DNA of 64,000 nt from the NCBI GenBank assembly GCA_948099385.1, contig CANUEZ040000105.1:1054001-1118000 (forward strand), given 5' to 3'. The position numbers were made by a program, and so were the translations under genes. Shown piece after piece: positions 11,906-27,574 of the stretch. The notes beneath the pieces are model-generated. The model was not told the DNA's origin and did not search any database. It saw only the letters and a program-made list of their open reading frames with translations. Positions within the stretch are counted from its first letter, which is position 1; the number at the start of each line of letters is the position of its first letter. The DNA comes from Fasciola hepatica. Its lineage: Eukaryota; Platyhelminthes; Trematoda; Plagiorchiida; Fasciolidae.

Positions 11906-13875
11906 TGTCAAATCCGCTTGGAGAAGCACAAAGCTCAACCACTCAAATATTAGCCCGCGGGACAGATTATTTAATTTCGGTTTACAGCATACTTGAAAGA
12001 CACTAGGAGGGAACGTTTTCACATAACTTGAGTAAAAATAGCTGATATTTTCACTGTTTTTACGAATAATCGCTTCTATATTTTCCCTTGGGCTCCTTTA
12101 CGTGCGCGCGTATGCCAGCTTTGTGTAAACCTCGAGGAAAGCGTACCTCATCTGCGATCGCGTATGCCATCATGCACTTATGTTTCTGGAAACCCATTTT
12201 GTTATATTATGTAATAAAAACAATTTTAAGTTGCTAGAAGCACTCCTTATGTTGTTTCTCAGTTTTAAACGTGAAAAAACCATAGAGAAAACCTAGATTT
12301 CCTCGGGCATTTGCTTTTTGGCATCCTAAGTTATTCTAGAGTCTCTGAGTTCTAAATTGTTCACGGAGGCGGTAACGTCCATGTCTCAGAATTGACTTCA
12401 AAAACCAGAACGAACTAGAGCGAAGTTGATGAAGTGTCTAACTATAATTAAAACTTATCAGAAACCTGAGAGGTTTCATTAAAAAAGATTTGTGACATTT
12501 TTACTACATAATGGCTGCTTCATTTACCATCGGAAGAGCTCGTGAATCACCTTGCAAATCAGCCCGTTTAGTATTACCCCGAAGTTCTTAGTCATTTGAA
12601 ATAGAGGTGATCAACAGACGTTATTATAGAACTGTTCGTAAATAATGCATAGTTTGTAATCTAGCTAGAGACAAACCAAATCAGTAACCACAGTAACAAC
12701 TGCTCTCAACAGCACTAATACGTTTGCAGCATGACGCCACTTCCCTGGGCGATGACACTAACGCGTGCAGACCAAACGTGAAGAGGAAAATGGTAATATC
12801 GCCTTATTGTCGAAAGCAGCCATAATTACTATACTGATACCGTATTTTCTCTATTTTGTGTTCAATTATAATGAAATACGCACACATACTACATCCATTG
12901 GCGCCATTTTGATTTCATAAGGAAGTGACACAGTGCAGTCCGCAGACAGATCGGTACAACTGACTTCCTCAGCAGATAGTTGCGTTTGTAACTTTATTTG
13001 AAGCGGATATGGATGCTCAAATTCTGACTTTGCAAAAGTTCGAACGACATTAATAACGTAGTAATACATAACTTTCTTGCACTGGTAAATTTGAGCCCAT
13101 TCACATGTTACTATTGATATCTTGATTAGGAAAACAACACAAGAATTACCTGCTCACCAATGAGAGTTGTTAGAACGGTCTTAATTACCAAGTCAAATAT
13201 TTAGGCTCACAAAATATCACATTTTGTGTGCATTGCCGTAGTAAATTCAATTGAACTATTAATTAGACTTCTTTGAATCGTTAGCAGAATTGATTAGCAC
13301 CTTTTATTGGTGTCTTTGACAAACGGACTGAAACAACCAGATATACTGAACTAATCATTTATGGGCCTGGTTTCAAACTGCATCAAGTAGGCATCAAATG
13401 ACCTTCAGATACTGTGCTTCCGTTTTTACAGAAAGTTTGGATCCATACAATCTGAATGAAATTGGTAAATTCAATCAAATATGGATCCCCATGGGTTGGG
13501 AACAAGCAATAGACTAAGGAATATTAGTGAGCGTTTCTGATTTCCACCTAAAAGACCTTGTATTTTTCAACCAAAATAAGTTCGATCGCCGAGTCGAATG
13601 TTTTCCCAAATAGGGCAAACGTTTTGGTCCACACATATCAGGTCACTCATTACAAATCTTATGGATTAGGTGTTAGGTAGCTGCGAAATCAGAGGAGAAA
13701 GGAAATTTATTACTTAACTGCTGGCAGAAAAAGCTATGCTTCCTAAAGTAAATACCAATGACCTCGATAAGAAGTCGTGATCCAAATAACAGAATAACCG
13801 CCCCCGAAATGAAGAAAGGAACGGTATTGCATGATCTGAACGAGGTTCTAATTCTGACTGAAACTGACAGATACG

Positions 13876-13876
<1 letters not shown>
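11906..13876. other. No gene recognised; holds one short dispersed repeat
   Basis: AT-rich DNA. The one thing I can support is a 37-bp stretch at 12936-12972 that recurs at 59737-59773 (listed separately). A minus open frame at 12866-13069 contains it. Confidence 0.45.
12936..12972 (-). repeat. Dispersed repeat, copy 1 (partner at 59737-59773)
   Basis: The core CAGTCYGCARRCAGATCGGT and its following 17 bases match 59737-59773 at roughly 80%, in the same orientation. In both places the minus strand is open and reads a short motif of the form T-D-L-x-A-D-C (SCTDLSADCTVSLP here, NFTDLLADCRASAP there). The family is unknown. A degraded mobile-element or pseudogene exon is the simplest guess. Confidence 0.45.

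Positions 13877-13960
<84 letters not shown>
13877..13960. repeat. (TA)42 microsatellite
   Basis: An uninterrupted TA dinucleotide array of 84 bp. It can form cruciform or slipped structures and generates spurious Ile-Tyr open frames on both strands. Confidence 0.98.
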
Positions 13961-13961
<1 letters not shown>

Positions 13962-15398
13962 TGATACCCATATAGGTTCTCGAAAGTTCGGCCTTCCGAA
14001 GAACTCTCTCAAAATACACAAAAAACTGAAAAGCAGATCACAACGGCAATAATCGAGCTTGCTTAGAGAAACTTTGGGATGGACTTTTGTTTGAATCATC
14101 TGAAGAGATATAAAACAGGGAAGAAAACATGAATTCGTCGTCGTCATCGACATCACCATGATCGATATCCTATCGCGACTTTGTTTTGCTTACCACTCCA
14201 AGTCGCAGAATAATGCTTGCTGGTTAATTCTAATAGTACAGAATAAACATTTTCCACCGCACCACTGAGGAAGATCTCTATGAAATGAATCGTATACGAC
14301 ACTATCAATATCTTCATCGCAGTTGCCATCGCCATTATTATCTCACAAAGAAACATAAACACAAAACTATTTTCCATGAAAGCCTCAATAAATCTTCGTT
14401 TTGGAAATCTCATAAGGGTTTTTGCAAAGCTTTCACTCTAACAAATCATCAGGATAAAAATACGAGTTTGTTGTGCGGTGAGTCATACTCATCCCAAAGA
14501 CGATTTTGACTGAAATGAACTGCTTGTTTCGGCGTTGATACTGACGACAAACCATATCAATATCACAAGTCTACTGGGCTCCGATTCCGTTCACCTTGAT
14601 ACTGTGGGTAATTTTTCACGTCATCAATAAGCGGAATCTGAAGCAACATTACATCCTAGCGGTAGGGTAATAAGTGTCTTAACGATACATCGAGAACATA
14701 GAACGGTGCACTGAATGGATGAAATCTATACACTCATTTTTCTGTAGGTGGTGTGAACTGACAGTGATGCAGGACAGATTGCGTAAAACCCTCGCAACTA
14801 TATTTCCTTAACGGAAACAACATTTTCTGTTTATATTCAGGCGTGGACATCCAGTAGCTTTGTCCTCAGTTTCTGTGGGTTTCATCGTCATTTTTTCAAA
14901 TAACAGTTAAAAAAGGAGTAGAAAACCCAACGTAAAAGGTAAGCATAAGTAACTTTGATGAGATCCTAACACCTGGCCACTGTCAGCAGGTGCGTCGCAT
15001 GGACCGGAAGCAGAAGCCTCATCAATACACACTTGGTTAGTTTCGAGGTTTCACCTATTTCATTGTATTCCCTCATAACACGGACTGATAAAAATTGACT
15101 AATTTTTCCTGATGAATATGATAAAAAGCAGAATGCTGCAAGCGCTAAGATAACTGAGCGTAAACGTGTCGTCAGTCCATTCCTTCCCACTCCAGTTAAG
15201 GTAAACTGATTAGTGTTTCCCACATAATTACGTTTCCATTGAGCTTATTTAATAAGATGCAAAATGATGACGAAGTGGAAAATACACCCCATTTTACGAA
15301 CCTCACCAGTCTAACCACTCGATTGGAATTAAAATGTATTCGTTTCCTGAAATGCCGTAGAGTAAAAGTCAGACAACTACCTTATTTTCTCCCAGTAG
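13961..15398. other. No gene recognised
   Basis: Short open frames on both strands (such as 14153-14413 -, 14966-15223 -, 15239-15430 +) show no motifs. The last precedes the candidate exon below but is in a different frame. Confidence 0.4.
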
Positions 15399-15539
15399 GC
15401 TTTCTGGGACATGATCGACAATGTGAATAAATCATCATCACGGTGGACTTCAGACCCTTCTCTACCCCGGAGTCCGAATCCTGCTCGCAGTCGGTCACCC
15501 TCCCCATATGGTCGCAAGCCCCCACCCCGCCGCTTCTGA
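15399..15539 (+). CDS. Candidate terminal exon of an Arg/Ser/Pro-rich protein
   Basis: A locally GC-rich island encodes 46 residues and a TGA stop. It starts AFWDMIDNVNKSSSRW, then becomes Ser/Pro/Arg-rich with ARSRSPSPYGRK and ends PPPRRF. It is preceded by a pyrimidine tract and AG (TTATTTTCTCCCAGTAG), so a 3' splice acceptor at 15398 is plausible. An in-frame TAG just upstream means an exon must start there. Arg-Ser dipeptides with SPSP are typical of the tails of splicing-related RNA-binding proteins, but the segment is too short to name. No upstream exon or canonical AATAAA was found. It may be a chance open frame. Confidence 0.3.
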   Translation, partial: AFWDMIDNVNKSSSRWTSDPSLPRSPNPARSRSPSPYGRKPPPRRF

Positions 15540-18500
15540 ATTATTGTAAAATTATCACATAAGAAAAAAGAAGTGGATAAAAAATAAGTAAAAACACTTT
15601 TTGAACGAAGTTCATGGGATCAAAGCACTCAAGACACTATTAAAAGTGCAAACGTAGATGGGGCTGGGAGAAATGATCAGCGATATTCTCGTGTTCACTA
15701 TCTGTGTTTAGTTGGTACCCAGACTTGCAATAAACGCTTAATAATTACACCGTTGGTATTGTATTTTCGGTTCTCTTTTAAATCAAGACCCTGACCATGG
15801 CACTCATGGAATGACGAATGTTTGTTCGATGTGAGCTTGGAATTTCTCACGCAACAGCGGCACAATCAGAGTTTCATTCGTACTAATCTTTATGTACCTA
15901 AATATAAACAATTTCCATATATAAACATAATAATTGATAAACAATGCAGTTGATGGTATCGATCGTAATGTTAAAAGACCCTCTAAGTCGCCGTATGGTG
16001 AAACAGATCAAGTCTTATTGACTAAGGAAGATGTTAGTCCGTGTGAAATCAACCGGATTCTAATTCAATAAACATTTTGCATCTAAGAAGTCCATCGACT
16101 TTTTCCTGAATGTTCGAGCTTTTGATCAAACCTTATTTTTCAAAACAGATCGTAAGATCACAAACGAGAAACCAAACATCTAGGCTCATTTAGTACAAAA
16201 TTTATTCCCGCTTTTTGAATATTTCTTCAAAGACAATTATGAATGGCTGTAGCGAAAACTTCACACAAGTGAATTTTCATAATCGACGTCCCCTTTGAGT
16301 AATGTTTTTATTTTGATGCGCCTAATAAAAAGGCCACACACACGTACCAACACAGACCCAATGGGGAAATGACTGTGAATACATCCATCTAAACCGTGGG
16401 AACAAATCAAGCTAATCAAATTTACAGGTAATAATGCCAAGACCCCCTAGAATAAATCAAAACTGAGTTATGTGAAGTGTCAGTCAACTACGAAAGGTTT
16501 TCCATCGCTTAGAACTGTCTTACTGTTATTGTTATCACTATTATTATCATTATTACATAGTATTGCAATATTTCAGGAACGGGGCCGCGGCCAATGAAAG
16601 ATTACTAATAGAGGAAGTGACCAGCGACGGCACAGGGTCTCAAAATCGCGACAGAAGGGTTAAAACCATGTCATGACAATGTACAATATAACCGGATGTA
16701 GTATTGTGGCTTACAACGTATTCATTCGCTAAACAATTCTGGGCACCTGGTTTGTTACCACTCGACCTTTAATATCGAAACCTTATGTGGTTTTACAGAC
16801 CAAGTCTCGAGATCCAGTTGTCGAATATCCATGATACTGAAGAGGGCCCACGAAGCAATGTGCCCCTTCCGCTGCAATCAGATGTATGCATGTAAAACAA
16901 CGTTCCACATCTGTTAGCGACTTACTGTGTTTTTCTGACGTGCAGTTCTATACAGAATTTGTGATCCGGTTAACATTTGCAGTCTAAGAAATACATATCT
17001 AAAGGTTTTGCTTCGGATTACTGAAAACAACTTGTTCACACCTGTTTTCGTACATATTTCATAATGGGAAAAGGTAAGTGAATACTCCTTATTCGAACGA
17101 ATGCTCGGAAGCAGGTCGCGTCCACTTGCCGTTAGCTTGCACAATCCATTCTACGACTTACGCAGATTTGCCACAAATATGATGAAATAAGCTAAATTGT
17201 GGGAGATGACTGCAATTTGCACGTTTGTTTGGAACGAGGAAAAGGGGAGTTTTAGCTGCTGCTTAACAAAGACTAGCAACTAGCAAACATTTAAAAACCC
17301 ACTTCATCAGTGAGCTGGTATGTTCAATAAGTGCTTTATCTACAGATGAAAAAACTTTTGCTGCTGGAACATACTCGAGTGGTGACTGACATATTGTGAA
17401 AATAACAGACAACTGCTTACCGGTCCTGGGATTTCGATGTTACCATCAAAAACTTGTAAATTTACGTGATAAAACAATACGCTATACGAAAGATCAAATG
17501 AATAATGAGGTCTTACAGGATTAGTTACTTCTTATAAGATCGTTTACGACATAAAACATTATTTTGGCCATTCTACCAAGTAACATTATCACTTGCACAG
17601 GTACTGTCCACGCACAGAATAGCATCAAGCGTCACTGAGCTTTATTCTTTCAGAAAAATGAGGCATGGCATTGTAATGAGCAGAGGGAACGACCTTACCC
17701 ATTGATTTTCTGTTAAGCACAAACTACCGTACGCTATCCGTTTGTTTTTAACTTACTCATAACTACAGTACGCATCTATTGTCACTGACGAAAGTGATGA
17801 CTTGCGGAAAACTCAAGGAACTCATTTTTGTGAATGATTACATTTGCATTAAGCAGGGAAGTATATGTTTGCTCTCCTGTAAACTATACGTCACCTTTGA
17901 CCATTATATCATAACAACTGCAGAGAATGAAGCTAAATGAGACCATTGGCATGAAGACTATTTTTTGTGCCGTCTCACTAGCTCTAGGGAGAACTCTGCT
18001 CCACCAGCGAACTATTCCGTTTTATTTTTGAAAAACAAAGGATACATAAGTTGTCAGTGCATGCACTATGTCCTTCGCACACAGCGCATTGGTCTGACTG
18101 GTGTGGACGACCACGCCTTAAGACTAAAATGCCGCTGGCAGGATTTGTCTCTCATCAGTCGGCTGTCTTTTCAACCGTCTTTTCGTGGGCTCGGTACGAG
18201 GCCGGTGCTGACGCATTGTATGCCAGTGAGACCAAACCATCTATCGAATGATGTGTCAGACCATAGCTTCCCACTATATATCGCTTTACTCTCCAAATAT
18301 CGACTTAGAACGGCGTACGGTAACGCTTTGCTATTCACACAATACAGGAGGATGATAAGTTTTATTTCATAACTCGACTGTTCGACAGGGATCGTGCAAT
18401 CATTGCTTGTGTGGATCAAACGTGTCACTGCGAAATTTTTTATTGTTTAGTTCGACTTTTTCAATATTTTTTCAAACGCAACGGTCTCTATTTCATCGTC

Positions 18501-18932
18501 GTCTGTATTTTGTTATGCGACCAATGGTCTGACGTTTTCATGGATAAAATCTGTCATCCCAGAGAACATGTTTTTGATGTCGTTTCAAATCCCACCACAC
18601 AGTAAGCATTCATTGGTGAACTGACAAGGCAACAGACTCGGAATGGAGCCCAATTGGGATAACTGACCAACAGATAGATTGGTTTGTCGGTCGTCCACTA
18701 GCAATATTATTGCTGCTGAAGACGGGAAACGTTGAGTGAGTTATACGTGTTCTTTAATTTGGATCCACCGCCCACTTTCCCAAAGACACTTCTTCATCTC
18801 TATGCGGACACATTTGTTGCTATTTATCGATAACCAGAGTTGCAGCCGACAGAAGCAAGATTTCCAAATAACTTCCAATGAGATGTGTATTTTGGTAGGA
18901 GGGGAAATTACTTGAGAATTAGTAAGATAGAT
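15540..18932. other. No gene recognised; includes a GC-richer segment at about 17960-18250
   Basis: Most is AT-rich. Around 17960-18250 the composition rises and open frames exist on both strands (17965-18372 +, 18051-18251 +, 18171-18428 -), none with a motif I recognise. That segment may be an old repeat or an isolated exon. I cannot decide. Confidence 0.4.
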
Positions 18933-18944
18933 TATATATATATA

Positions 18945-18989
<45 letters not shown>
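18933..18989. repeat. (TA)n microsatellite, interrupted
   Basis: A TA array of 57 bp broken once by AATT at about 18946-18949. Confidence 0.95.
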
Positions 18990-18991
<2 letters not shown>

Positions 18992-19640
18992 CTCTGCCTT
19001 TTTCTCTCTCACTGATTGTCTGTTTTACTGTAACGTATTCCCTATCCCTTGTTTTTGTAATTGATGTTATTGCTTTGTCAACTTACCTGATCTCAAGCAA
19101 GCTGTGTATATGTATGTATACATATATATATGCAATGTATTTACCTTTCACTAAGTTTACAGAAATGTGTTCGTTTATGACAATGGTTTTTCAGCGATGA
19201 GTTTTATTTTTTTGTTTCATGTAAAAATTGTTGTTCAACTCTTTCTCAAAGGAAACGATATCAGACGGGGCTATTATTGACGCAGAACAAGGAAACAGTC
19301 ATCTCTTGCGTGAACCTTGTAGAAATGAACATATGCCATATGGAAAGTTACATTTTGTGACAGAAAGTTCTATAACTATCGAGCTTTTACCCTCAGTTAT
19401 TTCTGTCCCCATGAATCATGAATTGGTAAATGTAACGGATCGCAAGTCAGAAGTAAATCAACTTTACCAGAGAACTGGGTTTAATTCACTTTTGGCAACC
19501 AATGGAATCAAAACTGGATAGAAAGAAATATTTACGCTGTGATCAATTTGATCGCGCACCGTTCTGAGTATTCTAGAACCAGATAATATAATGCTGACCG
19601 GAGATTCTCATCCATCATTCTTGACTTTATCGAAATTTAA
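18990..19640. other. No gene recognised
   Basis: A plus open frame of 97 codons (19228-19521) follows a pyrimidine-rich stretch ending TCTCAAAG, which could be a splice acceptor. The predicted peptide has no motif I know, so it is not called as a gene. Confidence 0.35.
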
Positions 19641-19642
19641 TT

Positions 19643-19736
19643 TTATATATATATATATATTTTTTACCACACAACGATGTACTAAAATCAGGAAGGCATC
19701 GGCCAAATAGGGAAGTGATAGGTGGTGATCAGAATC
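19643..19736 (-). repeat. Possible SINE-like remnant with B-box-like motif and TA-rich tail
   Basis: On the minus strand the sequence GTGTTCGATTCTG resembles a Pol III B box. It is followed by about 65 bp of body and then GGTAAAAAATATATATATAT, like a SINE with an A/TA tail. No A box is visible because the upstream side is cut by the RTE 3' end that starts at about 19739. Assignment is tentative. Confidence 0.25.
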
Positions 19737-19738
19737 GA

Positions 19739-20440
19739 ACACCAATCACCGTCATCTGTGGCGTCGGCTTGACATCCGATTGTCTGTTAGGGATCAAGTG
19801 AACATTGTGGTGATGAGGTCCGTTCTTCTATACGGCCATTAGGAGTAGATAAGCGACGACTGTCGGTGTTCGAGCACCGATGTCACCGTAGCATTTCCCG
19901 AATATGGTAGGAACACCGCATCAGCAACTCTGAGGTTAGGCGTAAGGTGTTGGATATCAGAGGTCAGTCTCTGGATCAAGTACTGAATCCAAACACATTT
20001 AGGAGGTTGGGACTTGTGTTACGCATGTCCACCGATAGACTTCCTCGGAGTACGCTGTTCCTTGAGACACGTAGTGAATTGAAGGTAGGTTGATGTGGTC
20101 AATCCATGACATGGTAAAATGATATGAAAACCTTGACCAGTGGACTTTGCCACGTAGGACGTGTTATACTTCCAGGTTGGGGTCCACGCGAGCTACCTGC
20201 CAAGTGGTTGAAGGCAATAAGTGATATGGCCAGGTGTCGCGGTCAGCAGCGTAGTTGCACTCGGACTCTTTCTTTTCCTTCTTGATTTGTGCTTGATACT
20301 TTGACTTTTGGGATCTTTATCGCTATGCTCCTATTCCTCTCGCCCTTTACTCGACGATGCTTGAAGGTAACAACCGAAGGCAGAGCACAGAAGTGCGAGG
20401 GTAGTGGCTGAATAAAGTGAATGGAATTGAACACGAGTCG
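19739..20440 (+). mobile_element. RTE-type 3' end, copy H (inverted partner of 11.2-11.9 kb)
   Basis: It carries the same RT C-terminal block as the 11.2-kb copy: the SVFEHRCHRSISRIW region, then HRISNSEVRRKVLD and GLVLRMSTDRLPRS. The 3' untranslated tail ends ACTCGACGATGCTTGAAGGT and then GCTGAATAAAGTGAATGGAA. Relative to the partner it lacks a short run of bases after CTTCTATACGG, which shifts the frame. Identity to the partner is about 99% in the middle and lower at both ends. Confidence 0.85.
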
Positions 20441-22264
20441 TTATTGCTCAAAGTCCACGGTGATAACCCCCTTGGCTACACAGATGTTTGAACACCAATA
20501 TCCTCGCAATAGTTCATAAAGGATCTGAAAAGTTGAGGCAGACGAATCCAATTTCGTTCAAGATTGTTAGAACAATACAAGTAAGCTGGTTGGACCAAGA
20601 GGCAGTTTCGTCGTGTATAACTCCAAGTAGACTTTTACAGCATTTATTCACTGTTGTTCAAGGCGGATAGTGCACACCAAGTCGGTGATAGTGGCCGTTT
20701 AATGGAATGTGCAAATCTTTCTTCCGCTAGACTCGAAGTGACTAAAATATACATGCATCATTGATAAAGTGCTGAACTGAGATTCGTTATTGTTTACTAA
20801 TCGTTTCTAAATTGGTTTCTGTCGTCACTTAGCGGTTCAAACTATCATACGTATGCACAATCCTTCTGACTGTATGAACTGGAATGAAAGCTTTTTTATA
20901 TTGCTCCGGTGAAGCTAGATCAGTTCGGTTTCGGGAACGGCACGATGTCGCATTCCTATGATCGTGTGTTCTACGTTATTGTGAAAAGCTTTCGAAACAA
21001 TACAAATCGCCATCACGAAATGAATTTCACTATTGTAAAGGTTATACTGTCCCACACAAGTGTAGTATTTTAGCTAAGCCACAAACTGAGACTTTATATT
21101 TCTGAATTTTATTTTTATTCACTGTGAGTCAGGGTGCATTGGTGTGCTGTATGAACATTATAATTGTATCTACAAGCTTTGGTAAATGGATAAAACTAAA
21201 TGCAAATAGCCCATTGGAAGAAACACCAACATCATAAACTGAATTATATTTGTCACGAGAACAGGATCCATGTACAAGAACAGTATCACGAATTTTGCAG
21301 TAAGCAGAGAAGAGACCGCGTGACAGTCCAAGCTGATACCGCCCGAACAAGCAACAGTCAACATTTCATCGGTAGGGCATTCAACAGAGGTCACGTTCTT
21401 TGGAATAAAAGCAAAACAATCGACATGACCAGGTACTAACGGAGGATTCCTTGATTTGAAATCAGGAACGTGTCCAGTAAATACAAAAACAAATTTCTAA
21501 TCAAACAAGTATCAGACCAATATCCGCCTCGACATTCTCTAACATCTTGTTGTTACATTTAAATACGATGTTTCACTTAACCTCGCACAAACTGAACTTC
21601 ATTCTTAAGATTCTAGCGTCATTCGTTGCACAGCAGATGACTAATATCAGAAATTCGACAAAAAAATGATCGACAAATAAGCCAGGACACTGGGAACATT
21701 TATCGGGAACAAATGAGTACTGATTTTCAGTACCATTTTACGGTTAGTCAGCATTCAAAAATAACAAGCAGTGGTAGACTTTTCTGCATTTCGCTCATTT
21801 CTATCAACCGCGTAAGTAAAACAACGGTATTCAAAAACATGTTGTTGGTAACAACGATGAACAAAATAGAGGATAAGAATTTCCTGGACAGGGAAAGTTA
21901 GGTGAATCTAAGGTAAAGTGACTGACTACATCAGTAGTACAGATAACCACTGTACGTAATCTAATAAACTTTACTTCGCTCAACGTAAATCCTTTGGGGG
22001 GTAAAGGTATGTAACAACAGCCTAAATGAAAAATAATTAGGGCGATCTGTGACTGGTTGCTATCAGGCAACTTGAAATAGATGACTCAGTCAAAATAATC
22101 AATAAATAGGTTTTGCGTCGCAGATTTTAACGTCCACAGTGGGATACATTTTGACCTCAGTAGTGAGTCACTGTTTTGTTCCGTCAGCTTAAGCTTCACC
22201 GTAAATGCAACTGAACTGATTCTCAATACCCACAGCTGATTAGGTTAAAAAAGAACTGCCATAT
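20441..22264. other. No gene recognised
   Basis: AT-rich, with short overlapping open frames in opposing registers (for example 21129-21439). No motif, long repeat or RNA gene seen. Confidence 0.4.
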
Positions 22265-23695
22265 AAATGCTGACAGCCTGAATGCCACGCCTTTTCATCC
22301 TTCATCGGATATCCCACCATCTTATTTCCCTTCTGTTCCCTTAGATATAGAGCGATTCTACTCAAGAGGGGTATTCAAGTTTCTTCGAAACCTCAAAATT
22401 AGCTTCTGCTGTGGGTTCAGACGGTTTCTCCTTCCCAGTTCTCAAATTTGGAGCACGTCAGCTATCCGGAACAATGACTCCTTCCCTTATTAAACCTGTT
22501 GATGCTGGTGCTATTCCTGTCTCCTGGAGATCCGCGACAGTAGTACCTATTCCCAAACACTTCTCTCACCATTTTGCCAAAACGCTTTCGTCTCATCGGC
22601 ATCACTTCTTCTGCGCTCAAGTTGACCGAACGCGCTATCCTAAGTCGATTGCGTTCGTCTTTTGCTGTTCGAAATGACCCCCATCAGTTCGCGTACAAAC
22701 CCAACAAATGCACTCGTAATGCAGTTGCTGCAGTTTGTCTTTTCATTTCAAACAACTTAAATCGTTCCATGAAATCCGTTCGATGTGTTTTTCTCGACTA
22801 ATGCTCCGCATTCGATTCGGTTCCCCGTCCTCTACTTCTTCAAAACCTAGTCTTTTGAATGTCCCACTGTGTCACTCTCGTGGTTGAAAGCTTACTTTCC
22901 CAACAGACATCTACGTACTAGAGTTGGCACAAGTTTACCGAGTCCTTTGATTAACAACTCAGGTGTTTTTTCTGGGTGCCTCCTCCTCCCCCTTTCTCTT
23001 CATCATATATATTAGCGACTTGACCATTGCACCATCTGCACAACTTTTTAACTACGTTGTGCTCTATCAATCCATCACCAATCAACAAAACTTTAACTCT
23101 TTTTCCGAGAACTTATATAATATGCAAAAATTTTCACCCCATTCTGGACTACATCTCAACGCTTCCAAATGTTTTGAGTGTACTTTCTCCCTTTCTCGTT
23201 CCTCTTACCCCAATGTGCAATCAATGATCAACGGTGTCTCTACTTCCAAAGCTGACTCAGTCAACCACTTAGGCTCTACAATCAGCGCCAATTTACAGTG
23301 GTCTTCTCATATTCTTGATTGTGTTAAAAAACTACGCAGACTGTGTTTTCAAATTCGTAGGCCAAGACAGTTTGGTGCCACACAAGTTGTCAATTTTTTC
23401 CTTTGTCAATCAATGTATTCTCCCAGTTTTACTCTACTGTTCTCCTGCAATCTTTCCTGGTCTATTTAAGAAAGATTTGTCAAAGTACACCGCAGCCTAG
23501 CCATTATCAGTCGTCTCTCGGATTTTCATGGGCTCTCTTATCTCGAAAGTTAGCAATTTGCACATCAGAGCCCGTTAAAAATCCACCAAGAAGATTCTTG
23601 CGGACCCCACTCATCCCTTACACTATGACTTATCCGCGTGCCGTTCGCATCTCTCCACAGGTTTCACATTTAGACTTATCGCTTCCCACGTAAAT
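22265..23695 (+). mobile_element. CR1-type non-LTR retrotransposon RT, degenerate (copy 1)
   Basis: Plus-strand frames in succession carry a CR1-like RT. There is a linker (GSDGFSFPVLKFGARQLSG), then VSWRSATVVPIPK. Fingers follow in the next frame (FRLIGITSSALKLTERAILS, DPHQFAYKPNKCTRNAV), then VRCVFLD with a stop directly after the catalytic Asp region. Palm sequence at 22963-23469 is SPFLFIIYISDLT followed by NYVVLY where YADDVVLY is expected, and LHLNASKCFECTFS. A C-terminal piece lies at 23580-23690. The catalytic Asp pair is lost and there are several frameshifts. No endonuclease precedes it, so the copy is 5' truncated. Confidence 0.82.
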
Positions 23696-27502
<3,807 letters not shown>

Positions 27503-27574
27503 GGTTGCGCAATTCAATGGATACACTTACTTCTTCGTAACTAATTATTCTTCCCTGAACTTTTTATAGTGAAC

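Noticed and set aside
13848..14159. Open frames with long Ile-Tyr repeats here and at 27.3-27.5, 36.2-36.5 and 51.7-52.1 kb
   Set aside because: They are translations of (TA)n microsatellites, which are open in every frame.
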